Positions 51,974 to 61,339 of a DNA stretch of 64,000 bases are shown here, one piece after another; position 1 is the stretch's first letter; every line of letters begins with the position of its first letter. The notes under the pieces are model-generated. The model did no database searches, was not told the DNA's origin, and saw only the letters and a list, made by a program, of their open reading frames with translations. The DNA is from Acidisoma silvae. Its GTDB lineage: Bacteria; Pseudomonadota; Alphaproteobacteria; Acetobacterales; Acetobacteraceae. The position numbers and the translations under genes were made by a program. Location: assembly GCF_020618775.1 (NCBI RefSeq), contig NZ_JAESVB010000005.1, positions 62,001-126,000 on the forward strand, given 5' to 3'.

Positions 51974-52010
51974 AGCATAGTCCCGTTGGCCTAATGCCAA
52001 CGGGAATGCT
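51974..52010 (+). terminator. Hairpin after the cytosine-deaminase-like gene
   Basis: The stem CCCGTTGGC-ctaat-GCCAACGGG is extended by outer AGCAT / ATGCT arms across short internal mismatches. It is 64 bases past the stop codon, with ATTAAT following. A probable terminator, or a barrier before the diguanylate cyclase gene. Confidence 0.7.
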
Positions 52011-52048
52011 ATTAATCCCCTCAGTCTTCATTTGAATGAAACGGCGTT

Positions 52049-53560
52049 ATGGTTGACCAAGTCCTTGACGAGCCGGGCGCACCCCTGACATCCGCCCTCC
52101 TTGCTTCCATCGATACAGACGCCTTCGACCTCGCGCCCGTCTCGCTCCTGCTGGAAGATTACAGCGCCCTCAAAACTTTCTTCGGCGACCTGCGTGCGCA
52201 GGGCGTCACGTCGCTGGCCGATTACTTTGCCGAGGACAGCGCGCGCATCAGCGCCTGCGCCGCCCTTCTGCATGTCATCAAGGTCAACCAATGCACATTG
52301 GATCTGTATGAGGCGAAGGGCTTTCACGAGCTCATCGGCAATCTGGACCGCATTTTCGGCACCGACTCCCTCGCCGTTCATGCGACGGAGCTGGTGGCGC
52401 TGTGGGACGGGCATGCCCGCTTTGCCAGCCGCACGGTGAACTATACGCTCACCGGACGGCGGCTGGATGTGGAGATCACCGGCATCCTGCTGCCCGGCTA
52501 TGAGGACAGTTTCGGGCGCGTGCTGGTGGCCGTGCAGGACGTGACCGAGCGCGAGCAGAGCCGCCGTCTGTTATTGGAAAGCGAGCGTTACGCGCGGGGG
52601 CTTTTCGCCTTCTCTCCCGTCTCACTCTGGGTCGAGGATTTCAGCGCCATCCGCCGTCTGCTGGCCGATGTGCGGCAGCGCGGCATCGTCGATTTCCCTG
52701 TCTTCCTGGATGTCCACAACGAATTCATTCACCGCTGCATCAGCGAAATTCGCGTTCTCGACGTCAATGACTATACGCTGCGCCTGTTCCGCGCGCCGGA
52801 CCGGCAGACCCTGCTGGAAAACACGCGCGACATCTTTCGCGACAAGATGGAACGGCCCTTCGCCGAGCAGCTGAAGCATCTATGGGACGGCAACCTGTTC
52901 CATCAGCTTGAGGTGGTCAATTACAGCCTGACCGGCGAGGAAATCTATCTGCACCTGCAATTCTCCGTCATGCCCGGCCATGAGGATGACTGGGGCATGG
53001 TGCTCATCGCGCTGACCGATATCACGGCACGCAAGAAGGCCGAGGCCTATCTGGAATTCCTCGGCAAGCATGACGAGCTGACGAAACTCTATAACCGCTC
53101 CTTCCATGTCGAGGAAATCAACCGGCTGGAACGGCGGGGCCAATACCCGATTTCCATCATCATGGTCGATCTCAACGGCTTGAAGGAAGTCAATGACGAA
53201 TGGGGCCATCAGGCGGGTGACGCGCTGCTGCGCCGCGCCGGTGAAGTGCTCAACAAGGCCGCCGCCGAACCCTATTTCGCCTGCCGCATCGGCGGCGATG
53301 AATTCGCCATTCTCATGCCCAAGGCGGATGAAGCGGCGGCCCATACGCTGATGATGCAGATCGAGGAATTGTTCGCGATCAACAATCAGTTCTACACCAC
53401 GCCGCTGCGCGCCGCGATGGGATGCGCCACGGCGCGCGAGGGCATGCGGCTGGAACAGGCCATCCGCATCGCCGACCAGGCCATGTATGACGCGAAGCAG
53501 ACTTATTATAGCACGACGCCCGACGATGCGGTGTCGGAGCGCAGCCGCCGCCCGCGCTGA
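52049..53560 (+). CDS. Diguanylate cyclase with two tandem PAS-like sensor domains
   Basis: Soluble signalling enzyme of 503 residues. Two similar N-terminal sensor units (about residues 25-170 and 190-330) each begin PVSLxxEDxSAxxxxxxDLR and end in a DVTERE/DITARK linker, a PAS duplication. The C-terminal GGDEF domain has an intact GGDEF motif at residues 415-419 and the upstream MVDLNGLKEVND. The RxxD autoinhibitory site is absent (PYFACRIGGDEF), so the enzyme probably lacks product feedback. There is no membrane segment. It makes cyclic di-GMP in response to an unknown cytosolic signal. Confidence 0.92.
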   Translation: MVDQVLDEPGAPLTSALLASIDTDAFDLAPVSLLLEDYSALKTFFGDLRAQGVTSLADYFAEDSARISACAALLHVIKVNQCTLDLYEAKGFHELIGNLDRIFGTDSLAVHATELVALWDGHARFASRTVNYTLTGRRLDVEITGILLPGYEDSFGRVLVAVQDVTEREQSRRLLLESERYARGLFAFSPVSLWVEDFSAIRRLLADVRQRGIVDFPVFLDVHNEFIHRCISEIRVLDVNDYTLRLFRAPDRQTLLENTRDIFRDKMERPFAEQLKHLWDGNLFHQLEVVNYSLTGEEIYLHLQFSVMPGHEDDWGMVLIALTDITARKKAEAYLEFLGKHDELTKLYNRSFHVEEINRLERRGQYPISIIMVDLNGLKEVNDEWGHQAGDALLRRAGEVLNKAAAEPYFACRIGGDEFAILMPKADEAAAHTLMMQIEELFAINNQFYTTPLRAAMGCATAREGMRLEQAIRIADQAMYDAKQTYYSTTPDDAVSERSRRPR

Positions 53561-53603
53561 AGAGAGCGTTTCAGGTTAAGGCCGAAGCACCCTTCACTGT
53601 GTC

Positions 53604-53712
53604 GTGCCCGGCTTAGCCAGCCGCGCTTTATGCCGGGCACCTACCCCTTCGAGCGCCCAGACGAGGTTTGGGCGCCCTACTGGGTAGGCCCCCGGAACAA
53701 GTCCGGGGGCGA
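53604..53712. repeat. Composite hairpin repeat, cousin of the 34033 element
   Basis: GTGCCCGGC ... GCCGGGCAC stem then CTACCC, an inner GCGCCCA / TGGGCGC hairpin, then GGGTAG and a final GCCCCCGG-aacaagt-CCGGGGGC hairpin. The CTACCC / GGGTAG inverted pair is shared with the element between iolD and iolE. It lies between the cyclase gene and the convergent nucleoside transporter operon. Confidence 0.7.
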
Positions 53713-53747
53713 CGATAAAGGGCGCTTCAACGAAAACCTGATGGACG

Positions 53748-54686
53748 TTAACGCCGCTCTTCGCGCAGGAAAGGCCGGGCCAGATCCTCGGGCTGGGCGC
53801 TGGCGCGCAGCCGGCCCATGCCGGACGCCGCCAGCACAGCGATGGTGGCCAGATAGGGCATCATCTGGATCAGATAGATCGGCACATGCAGCCCGCTCGA
53901 CAGCAGCAGCGGGATAACGGCCTGCACCGCGCCGAACAGCACGGCGGCACCTATCGCCCGCAGCGTGTTCCAGCGCGCGAAGGTGACAAGCGCCACGGCA
54001 ATCCAGCCTCGGCCGCTGACCATGCCCGTCACCCAGACCTGACTGCCGACGAGGCTGAGATGCGCGCCGGCCAGACCCAGAATGATGCCGCCCACCAGAA
54101 CGGCACCAAGGCGCATGAGCATGACATTGACGCCCGCCGCGTCCGCCGCCGGCGCGTTCTCGCCCACCGAACGCAGGCGCAGGCCAAGCTCGGTCTTTTC
54201 CAGCACCCACCAGACGATGAAGGGCAGAATAAAAGCGAAATAGGTCAGTGGATCCTGGTCCGTGAAACGGGCCAGCCAGCGCGGCAAGCCGGTGAAGGCG
54301 GCAGGATAGATCGGGCCGAGCGCCTTGATCGGCTGATTGGCGAAACTGTCGCCGATAACGCCGGACAGGCCGACGCCGAAGGCGAAGATGACAAGGCCGG
54401 ACAGAACCTGTTCCAGCCGCAGCACCACCGTCAGCAACGCGAAAAGAAGCGTCATGCCCAGCGCCGCGAGGCAGCCCATCAGGACCGCCATCGGCAGGCC
54501 GAGGCCGGACAGCATCGCGATGACGGCCGCGACCGCCCCCATGGACATGATGCCCTCGGCACCGAGATTCATGACGCCGGCACGCTCATTGATGATCAGG
54601 CCGGTCGTCGCCAGAAGATAGGGCGCGGCGAAGACCGGAATGGCGCCGATCCAGTCCCCCAGGAAGCCCGTCACGAAGCCGTTCAT
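53748..54686 (-). CDS. ABC permease of a BMP-type nucleoside importer (NupQ/YufQ-like)
   Basis: Inner-membrane permease of 312 residues with about eight to nine helices. Typical segments are IINERAGVMNLGAEGIMSMGAV near the N-terminus, LRLRSVGENAPAADAAGVN (ATPase contact) and LGLAGAHLSLVGSQVWVTGMVSGRGWIAVALV. It is the last gene of the purine transporter set, overlapping the other permease gene by four bases. Substrate inferred from the operon as nucleosides or nucleobases. Confidence 0.92.
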   Translation of the reverse strand: MNGFVTGFLGDWIGAIPVFAAPYLLATTGLIINERAGVMNLGAEGIMSMGAVAAVIAMLSGLGLPMAVLMGCLAALGMTLLFALLTVVLRLEQVLSGLVIFAFGVGLSGVIGDSFANQPIKALGPIYPAAFTGLPRWLARFTDQDPLTYFAFILPFIVWWVLEKTELGLRLRSVGENAPAADAAGVNVMLMRLGAVLVGGIILGLAGAHLSLVGSQVWVTGMVSGRGWIAVALVTFARWNTLRAIGAAVLFGAVQAVIPLLLSSGLHVPIYLIQMMPYLATIAVLAASGMGRLRASAQPEDLARPFLREERR

Positions 54687-55783
54687 GCCTTCTGCCCCTC
54701 GGTGGCCACCTTGGGGCGCTGGCGCAGGATGGAAATGCGGTAGCGGACGAAAACGTCGCAGGCCGCGACGGTCATCAGCAGGAAGGCCTCCATCGTCACC
54801 ACCACCGTATCCGGCAACTGGTAGAAGGCTTTCAGCGAATCCCCGGCGGTATAGAGGCCGGCAACGGCGAGAGCGGCGATGAAGACGCCGATGGGATTGG
54901 CGCGGCCCAGATAGGCGATGGCAATGGACGGGAAGATGAAGTCATTGCCGACGAATTGCGTCAGCTTGTGCTCCTCGCCCGAAATGATGCTGAACCCGGC
55001 GAGGCCCGAGACGGCGCCCGCGAGGCAAGCGGTCGTCAGCGTGATGCGTGCGACGGGAATACCGAGCGCGCGGGACGCGGTGCGGTTCTCGGATACCGCC
55101 TTGGACAGCAGGCCGAAGCGGCTGTAGCGGCACAGCCACCAGCAGAAGACGACGACGATCAGCGCGATGAAGAGGCCGTAATGCAGATGCCAGGTGCCGA
55201 AATTCGGCAGCTGCTCGTATTTGGGGAAAACCGGCGTCATCGGAAACTGGTCGGCCGCGTTGCGCCAATGGCCGTAGAGCAGATCCTGCGCCAGCAGATA
55301 GGCGACATAGTTCAGCAGCAGCGTGGTGATGACCTCGTCCGCACGCAGCCGCACCTTGGCGACAGCGGCCAGCCCGCACCACAGCGCGCCACCGACCATG
55401 GCGGCGACGATCATCAGCGGCATGCGCAGAAACCACGGCCCGATCTGGTAGATGCTGACGGCGGTCGCCGCCAGCGCCCCCATCCAGAGCTGGCCCTCGA
55501 CGCCGATATTCCAGAAACGGATGCGCAGACAAAGTGCGACGGACATCGAGACGAGGGTGAGCGAAATCGCCCGCGTCAATGTCTGGTCAAGCCCGGCGCT
55601 ATTGCCGAAGACATAGAGGATGAATTCATTGCCGAGGTCGCTGGCCGGCACGCCGAAGGCGATGAGGAAGATGGCGCAGCAGATCAGCCCGAAGACGATG
55701 CCGCCGATCAGCGTCGCGGCCGTCAGCCAGCGCGGCACCGCCAGACGCGGCGACAAGACAAGGCGATAGGGCATCACGGACAC
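54683..55783 (-). CDS. ABC permease of a BMP-type nucleoside importer (NupP/YufP-like)
   Basis: Inner-membrane permease of 366 residues with about ten helices. RIRFWNIGVEGQLWMGALAATAV is the family's equivalent of the ribose-permease motif, and AVSENRTASRALGIPVARI is the ATPase-facing loop. YLGRANPIGVFIAALAVAGL follows. It starts directly after the ATPase gene and overlaps the second permease. Partner of the 53748 permease. Confidence 0.92.
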   Translation of the reverse strand: MSVMPYRLVLSPRLAVPRWLTAATLIGGIVFGLICCAIFLIAFGVPASDLGNEFILYVFGNSAGLDQTLTRAISLTLVSMSVALCLRIRFWNIGVEGQLWMGALAATAVSIYQIGPWFLRMPLMIVAAMVGGALWCGLAAVAKVRLRADEVITTLLLNYVAYLLAQDLLYGHWRNAADQFPMTPVFPKYEQLPNFGTWHLHYGLFIALIVVVFCWWLCRYSRFGLLSKAVSENRTASRALGIPVARITLTTACLAGAVSGLAGFSIISGEEHKLTQFVGNDFIFPSIAIAYLGRANPIGVFIAALAVAGLYTAGDSLKAFYQLPDTVVVTMEAFLLMTVAACDVFVRYRISILRQRPKVATEGQKA

Positions 55784-57349
55784 TCAGTGACCTTCCAGGA
55801 TCAGCCGGCCAAGCTCGGCTCGGTCAGTCTGCTCGATCGGCATGGCATCGGACAGCCGGCCGTGAGAGAGGACGGCGACGCGGCTGGACAGCGCCAGCAC
55901 CTCGTCCAGATCCTCGGAAATCATCAGCACGCCGACACCGCGCGCGGCGGCCGCCAGCAGACGGTTCTGCACCGCCGCCGCCGCCCGCACATCCAGCCCG
56001 CGCACAGGCGAATGGACGATGAGGATGGAAAACTCGCCCTCGAATTCCCGCGCGAGGATCAGCTTCTGGGCATTGCCACCCGAGAGCAGCCGCGCCTGGG
56101 TATCGGCCACACCGCCGGCGATTTCGTAATCGCGGATCGAAGTTTCGGCCCGGCCGCGCATCCAGCCCTTTGTCACCCACCAGCGCTTTTCCGGGCGGCG
56201 GCCGGACAGCGCCGGCACGGCCAGATTTTCCGCCAGCGACAGGCTGCCGAAAAGACCGAGATGAAAGCGGTCGGCGGGCACGAAGCGCAAACCGGCCTCC
56301 CGCCGCTCGGCCGGCTGCACCGGCGCCGTTTCGCCATGCATGATAATATCGCCCGCGATAGGCGCACGCAGGCCAATGATGGTTTCCAGGAGTTCGGACT
56401 GGCCGTTGCCGCCCAGACCGGCGACGCCCAGGATTTCGCCCTTATGCAGCCGCAGGTTGAGGTCGCGCAGCGGTACGTCATGCTCGGCGGCGGCGGTGCC
56501 GACGCCTTTCAGTTCCAGCACGACCTGAGCCGACAGGCTGGCGGCGCCGCGACGGACCACGGCCGTCTCCCCGCCCACCATGGCGCGGGCGAGTTCGGCC
56601 GAGGACAGGCCGCGCGCCGATGCGCCGTCAATGACGGTTTTGCCGGCCCGCATGACGGTGACGCGGTCGGCCGTCGCACTCACATCGCGCAGCTTATGGG
56701 TGATGAGGATGACGGCCCGCCCGTCATCGGCCAGCCGCCGGGCCAGGTCCAGCATGCCGGCGGCCTCGCTTTCGGCCAGAACGGCGGTCGGTTCATCCAT
56801 GATCAGGATGCGCGCGCCACCCAACAGCACTTTCAGGATTTCGACCTTCTGCTGCTCGGACACCGAGAGCTGGTCGACCCGGACATCCATCGGCAGCACG
56901 AAGCCGAGATCGCGCGCCATGGTCTGGCTGGCCGAGAGCGCGGCTTCATGGGATGTCCACCCGGCCCGCTTGCCGCAGGCTAGGCGGAGGTTTTCCAAGA
57001 CCGTCAGCGGACCGACCAGCTTGAAATGCTGATGGATCATGCCGATGCCGGCGGCCGAGGCCGCCCGGGGCTCCGCAAAGGCGACGGACCGGCCGTCGAC
57101 CTCCACCACCCCGCTATCCGCACCGTAGAAACCGGCAAGGATGTTCATGAGGCTGGATTTGCCGGCCCCATTCTCGCCCAGAAGGGCGTGAACCTCCCCC
57201 CAGGCGACCGAGAGATCCGCACCGTCAAGGGCGATGCGGTCTCCGAAGGCCTTACGCACGGATTGCATGCGAACAGCGACCGCGCCACTGGATGCGGGCA
57301 AACGATGCTCCGCGGCCGGACCCGCGCGGTCGGTGGTCGTGACAGTCAT
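55784..57349 (-). CDS. ABC ATPase of a BMP-type nucleoside importer (NupO/YufO-like)
   Basis: Double ATPase of 521 residues. First domain: Walker [10 protein letters not shown], signature LSVSEQQKVEILKVLL, Walker B ILIMDEPTAVL. Second domain: degenerate Walker A GLGGNGQSEL, signature LSGGNAQKLILAREF, Walker B region ILIVHSPVRGLD. In the second Walker B the usual aspartate-glutamate is replaced (VHSP), common in this subfamily. It is three bases downstream of the binding-protein gene. Confidence 0.93.
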   Translation of the reverse strand: MTVTTTDRAGPAAEHRLPASSGAVAVRMQSVRKAFGDRIALDGADLSVAWGEVHALLGENGAGKSSLMNILAGFYGADSGVVEVDGRSVAFAEPRAASAAGIGMIHQHFKLVGPLTVLENLRLACGKRAGWTSHEAALSASQTMARDLGFVLPMDVRVDQLSVSEQQKVEILKVLLGGARILIMDEPTAVLAESEAAGMLDLARRLADDGRAVILITHKLRDVSATADRVTVMRAGKTVIDGASARGLSSAELARAMVGGETAVVRRGAASLSAQVVLELKGVGTAAAEHDVPLRDLNLRLHKGEILGVAGLGGNGQSELLETIIGLRAPIAGDIIMHGETAPVQPAERREAGLRFVPADRFHLGLFGSLSLAENLAVPALSGRRPEKRWWVTKGWMRGRAETSIRDYEIAGGVADTQARLLSGGNAQKLILAREFEGEFSILIVHSPVRGLDVRAAAAVQNRLLAAAARGVGVLMISEDLDEVLALSSRVAVLSHGRLSDAMPIEQTDRAELGRLILEGH

Positions 57350-57351
57350 GC

Positions 57352-58440
57352 CTACTTGATCGAACCCTGAACGTTGCTGAACAGATAGTTCATCCCGAAG
57401 AGTTGGTCGACGGTCATGACCTTGCCGGCTTCGACCTTCGTGGAGCCGTCCTGCGCCTTGATCGGGCCGGAGAAGGGCTCGAACTTGCCGGCGACCATCT
57501 CGGCCTTCATCGCGTCGATCTTGCTCTGCACTGCCGGCGTCACGTGGTTGACGGGTTCGGTGATCGCCACCATGCCGTCATCCATGCCGTAAAGGCTGGC
57601 GCCCGCGCTGGTCCAGGTGCCGGCCTTCAGCGCCTTGATCATCGGCACCAGCATCTTGTCCCAGTGGAAGACGATCGAGGTCATGATGGTCTTGGGGGCG
57701 GCGGCGGACATGTCATTCTCATAGCCAACCGAGAACTTCCCGGCCTTTTCGGACTGCACGATGGCAGCAGGGCTATCCATGTCGGTCGCGATGACGTCCG
57801 CGCCCTGTTCCAGCATGGCGTTGGCCAGCTGGCCTTCCTTCACCGGGTCAGACCAGGAATTAACGAAGGCAACCTTGGCGACCGTACCGGGATTGGCATC
57901 CGCCGCGCCCTTGGCATAGGCGTTGATATCCCAAAGCACGGTCGGGATCGGGAAGCCTTCGATCATGCCGATGACCTTGGACTTGGTCACGGAACCCGCC
58001 GCGTAGCCGGCCAGATACCAGCCCTGATAGGTCTTGGGGTACGGGCTTTCCAGATTCGGCGCGGTGGTCACACCCGCCATATTCACGAAGGCCACATTCG
58101 GATGCGCCTTGGCCTCAGCCTTGAAGGCATCGCCATAGCCATATGTGCCGCCGATAATGACGTTATAGCCGCGATTGACGAAGAGATCGATCGTCTGCTC
58201 AACCTTCTCGGTCTGCTCGGGGATATTCTCGACATAGGGAATCTTGACGCCGAATTCCTTCTGCAGAACCAGGCGCGCCCGGTTCTGTGCGCCGGTCCAG
58301 CCGCCGTCGCTGATGGCGCCGAGATAGATAAAGGCGATCTTCGGCGGACCGCTGAGTTTGACCTGCGCCTGAGCATGGGTGGCGAAACCGACAGCACCGA
58401 CAAGGCCAAAGGCCGAAGCAAGCAGGGAAAGCCGTTTCAC
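57352..58440 (-). CDS. BMP-family (PnrA-like) substrate-binding protein
   Basis: Periplasmic nucleoside-binding protein of 362 residues with a Sec signal peptide ending HAQAQ. PnrA/Bmp family features are KIAFIYLGAISDGGWTGAQNRAR, VIIGGTYGYGDAFKAEAKAHPNVAFVN and GADVIATDMDSPAAIVQ. The GTG at 58440 has TAGGAGGA a few bases upstream, which fixes the start although the frame is open to 58563. Family members bind purine nucleosides or related ligands; the flanking guanine deaminase supports purines. Confidence 0.92.
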   Translation of the reverse strand: MKRLSLLASAFGLVGAVGFATHAQAQVKLSGPPKIAFIYLGAISDGGWTGAQNRARLVLQKEFGVKIPYVENIPEQTEKVEQTIDLFVNRGYNVIIGGTYGYGDAFKAEAKAHPNVAFVNMAGVTTAPNLESPYPKTYQGWYLAGYAAGSVTKSKVIGMIEGFPIPTVLWDINAYAKGAADANPGTVAKVAFVNSWSDPVKEGQLANAMLEQGADVIATDMDSPAAIVQSEKAGKFSVGYENDMSAAAPKTIMTSIVFHWDKMLVPMIKALKAGTWTSAGASLYGMDDGMVAITEPVNHVTPAVQSKIDAMKAEMVAGKFEPFSGPIKAQDGSTKVEAGKVMTVDQLFGMNYLFSNVQGSIK

Positions 58441-58498
58441 GGAGATCCTCCTAGGATTTAAGGCGATAGGGTGTTGCAAACTGGCGGTTGAGCGATGC

Positions 58499-59479
58499 TC
58501 AGCCAACCGGCTCGGTTCCTTCCTGGCGATAGGCGTAGGTCGCATCCAGCCGGCCCTGGACATAGTCGCCTGCCAGAACGGGCGGATATTTGGCCGGACG
58601 GTCTGCCGTCACGGTGCCGGGCAGCGCCTCGATCCGGGTATCGACATTGGAGCCGACGAAACAGGGAATGGAATAGCGGGCGCGGCCCGAGGTATTCATC
58701 GCGCGATGCAGGGTGGAGGCGAAAAGATCATTCGTCCAACGCGCCATCTGGTCACCGATATTGATGACGAAGGTGCCACGGATGGGCGGCGCGTCGATCC
58801 ATTGCCCGTCGGTATTGCGCACTTGCAGCGCCGGCACCGATTCCTGGCACAGAATGGTAAAGCACTCGTAGTCGGAATGGGCGCCGATGCCGATCTGCTT
58901 CGGGTCGATGGGCCCGTCCTGGCTGGGATAGGAGAGCAGCCGCATGATGGCGGTGTGCTTATCCGTCAGCGGCGTGAAATAGTCTTCCGGCAGATCGAGC
59001 GCGAGCGCAAAGGCGCCGAACAGACGGCGGCCAAGCCCCAGCATGGCCGCGTAATAGGCTTCCACCTGCGCGCGGAAACCGGGCAGGTCAGCCGGCCAGA
59101 GATTGGGGCCGTAATGGTTGGCATGGGCGGCGCGGTCCGGGTCGCCTTCCGGCCGTTCGCGCGCCATGTCGAAAGCCTCGTGCAGATCGCCCTTGCCCGT
59201 CGCGTCGGTATTCTCTTCCAGCAGCGGGGTATAGCCGCTGTTATTGACGGAGGTGCGGACATGCATCGCCATCTTTTCGTCCAGCGGCAGGCCGAAGAAG
59301 CGCGGGCATTGGGCGAAGGTATCGTCGATCAGGCTCTGCGCGACACCGTGGTTCTTGATATAAAAGAAGCCGATTTCGGTGCAGGCCGCGCGCAGTTCGG
59401 CGGCAAGCGCGCGCTTCGCCGCCGCGTCATCGCCCAGCATCGGCGCGAAATCGATGATCGGGATCGCCTCAAAAGCCAA
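58499..59479 (-). CDS. Isopenicillin-N-synthase-like Fe(II)/2-oxoglutarate dioxygenase 2
   Basis: Non-haem iron dioxygenase of 326 residues and paralogue of the 49657 protein. N-terminal IPIIDFAPML and TEIGFFYIKNHGV, iron ligands in GAHSDYECFTIL (HxD) and ASTLHRAM, and RxS in RYSIPCF. It lies between guanine deaminase (upstream) and the nucleoside importer (downstream) on the same strand, so a purine-derived substrate is likely. Xanthine, the product of guanine deaminase, is a tempting candidate, by analogy in role with the fungal 2OG enzyme XanA, which is from a different subfamily. This is inference. Confidence 0.9.
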   Translation of the reverse strand: MAFEAIPIIDFAPMLGDDAAAKRALAAELRAACTEIGFFYIKNHGVAQSLIDDTFAQCPRFFGLPLDEKMAMHVRTSVNNSGYTPLLEENTDATGKGDLHEAFDMARERPEGDPDRAAHANHYGPNLWPADLPGFRAQVEAYYAAMLGLGRRLFGAFALALDLPEDYFTPLTDKHTAIMRLLSYPSQDGPIDPKQIGIGAHSDYECFTILCQESVPALQVRNTDGQWIDAPPIRGTFVINIGDQMARWTNDLFASTLHRAMNTSGRARYSIPCFVGSNVDTRIEALPGTVTADRPAKYPPVLAGDYVQGRLDATYAYRQEGTEPVG

Positions 59480-59574
59480 GATTTTTTCCTATTCTGCCGG
59501 TCAACGCACTGCCAAATCACGCAAATTCCATGCCACACACGAATCCGTGAGGGCAAGTCCGACTGATCTCATAC

Positions 59575-60924
59575 TCAGCGCGATTTGACGAGCCTGCCGC
59601 CGACCCAGACATGGGCAATATCGCCGCGCCCGGCCGTCATGACGATTTTTTCCATCAGCCGGTCCGCCGCCTCATTTGCCGCCACGCGCAGATTGCCGTC
59701 CGGCAGATTGGCACGCAGCAACAGAGCATCGAAGGCATAGCCCGGGCGAAACAGGCCGATCGGCAGATCGAGCGCTTCGCCGCCACCGGCCGTCGCCAGG
59801 CGGAAGGCGGTCGGCGCGTCGATCCGCGCACCGGGCTGGCCGCGCTCGGCCGGCGGCTTGCGCGCGTCGGTGCCGCTTTCCAGCAGGCGCGAGACGGCGA
59901 CCGCCTGCCGCGCCGCCTCGAACAGCGATGCGCTGGGACCGCCCGCGATATCGGAGCCCAGGCCGATATGCAGGCCCAGCGCCTGCATGCGGCGCAGCGG
60001 AAAGACGGCGCCCGCGAAATAGATATTGGACAGCGGACAATGCGCGACCGCTGCCCCCCTCTCGCGGATCAGGCCGGCATCGGCGTCCGAGATGAAATTG
60101 GCATGCGCCAGCACGCTGCCACGCCGCAGCAGCCCGGCCCGGTCCAGCGCCACGGTATCGCTGCAACCGCAGCGGTCCTGCACATGGGCGTGTTCCCAGT
60201 CGCTTTCCGAACAATGCGTCTGCACGGCGCAGCCGGTCTCGGCGGCCAGCGCGCCCAACCCGTCCAGCAGGGCATCCGTGCAGGCCGGCACGAAGCGCGG
60301 CGTAATGATGGGACGCACCAGGGCCGCGTCATTGCCCGGCAAGGCGCGGATATGCGCGATCAGCGCTCGGGTTTCCGCAATCGCAACCTCGGCGGAAACG
60401 TCGCGATAGAAATCCGGACATTGCTCGGGATGATCCATGCCGACACGGCCGACAAAAGCGCGCTGTCCTTTGCCTAGACAAATCTCTGCCAGACGCTGCG
60501 TCGCCGGCAGATGGATGGTGGCGAAATACAGGGCGGTCGTGGTGCCATGGGCCAGCAAGGTATCGACCAGATCGGTATAGACAGCCTCCGCGAAGCCCAG
60601 GTCGGCGTAGCGGCTCTCCAGCGGAAACGTATAGTGTTGCAGCCAGTCTTGCAGCGGCATGTCCAGCGCCATGCCCAGTTGCGGGAATTGGGGCGCATGG
60701 ACGTGAAGATCGACCAGACCCGGAATCAGAACCTCATCACCCGCGATTTCAATCAAGGCATCGCCATCCCGCAGCGCGGCCAGACGCGGATCCCGAGGCG
60801 AAACGCCGGTCTCGACGGATGCGATAACGCCGTCGGACCCGACGATCATCAATGTTTCGCGCAAGTCTTCGACGCGATCCGGCGCATGAATGGCCCGGCC
60901 GTATACTGCCCAGTCGCCCGTCAT
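59575..60924 (-). CDS. guaD: Guanine deaminase
   Basis: Zinc amidohydrolase of 449 residues that converts guanine to xanthine and ammonia. The family start of the catalytic domain is LIPGLVDLHVHAPQFPQLGMALD (HxH ligands). VQTHCSESDWEH, VLAHANFISDAD and the catalytic aspartate in GLGSDIAGGPS follow. Active-site region MPLQDWLQHYTFPLESRY is typical of guanine deaminase. First gene of the minus-strand purine operon (deaminase, dioxygenase, importer). Confidence 0.93.
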   Translation of the reverse strand: MTGDWAVYGRAIHAPDRVEDLRETLMIVGSDGVIASVETGVSPRDPRLAALRDGDALIEIAGDEVLIPGLVDLHVHAPQFPQLGMALDMPLQDWLQHYTFPLESRYADLGFAEAVYTDLVDTLLAHGTTTALYFATIHLPATQRLAEICLGKGQRAFVGRVGMDHPEQCPDFYRDVSAEVAIAETRALIAHIRALPGNDAALVRPIITPRFVPACTDALLDGLGALAAETGCAVQTHCSESDWEHAHVQDRCGCSDTVALDRAGLLRRGSVLAHANFISDADAGLIRERGAAVAHCPLSNIYFAGAVFPLRRMQALGLHIGLGSDIAGGPSASLFEAARQAVAVSRLLESGTDARKPPAERGQPGARIDAPTAFRLATAGGGEALDLPIGLFRPGYAFDALLLRANLPDGNLRVAANEAADRLMEKIVMTAGRGDIAHVWVGGRLVKSR

Positions 60925-61339
60925 CCGCTGCCTCCTTCACTGATGGAGGGGTCAGGATGGCGGCATCGGCGCGCGCCGGCAAGCATCCTCGATCGCACGG
61001 CAGCACGCGCCCACGACACAAGCTCGCGTGAGCGGAAGCTTGCCTTCGTGACATCGCAGCGCAGATGCCTGTAGGATCGAAGCCTGCCTAAAAGATGACA
61101 CAACCACTGGATGATTTCTTATCCGTTTTCTTTTTCATGAATTCTCAGGGCCATGGATTGTCCGACCGTTGGCTTGGCAAGCATTGTCAAGCAGGCGGCA
61201 CGCCGCCCGGATTGGGTGCGACACTTTCGAAAGTCCATCGCTTGGACATAGACGGCCCGGTTTTCCGATGCTAACGATCAGTTCGATTTAGTGTTATTGT
61301 TCAGGAGCTGCCATTGCCCGGCCGGATAATGGCGCACCG
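60925..61339. other. Intergenic region with no recognised gene
   Basis: This 415-base gap separates the divergent guanine deaminase and EAL genes, so it must hold both promoters. I see no RNA gene, repeat or clear operator in it. Confidence 0.5.

Noticed and set aside
54956-56983. Plus-strand open frame of 675 codons across the nucleoside permease and ATPase genes
   Set aside because: Antisense shadow of two clear ABC transporter genes with intact motifs.
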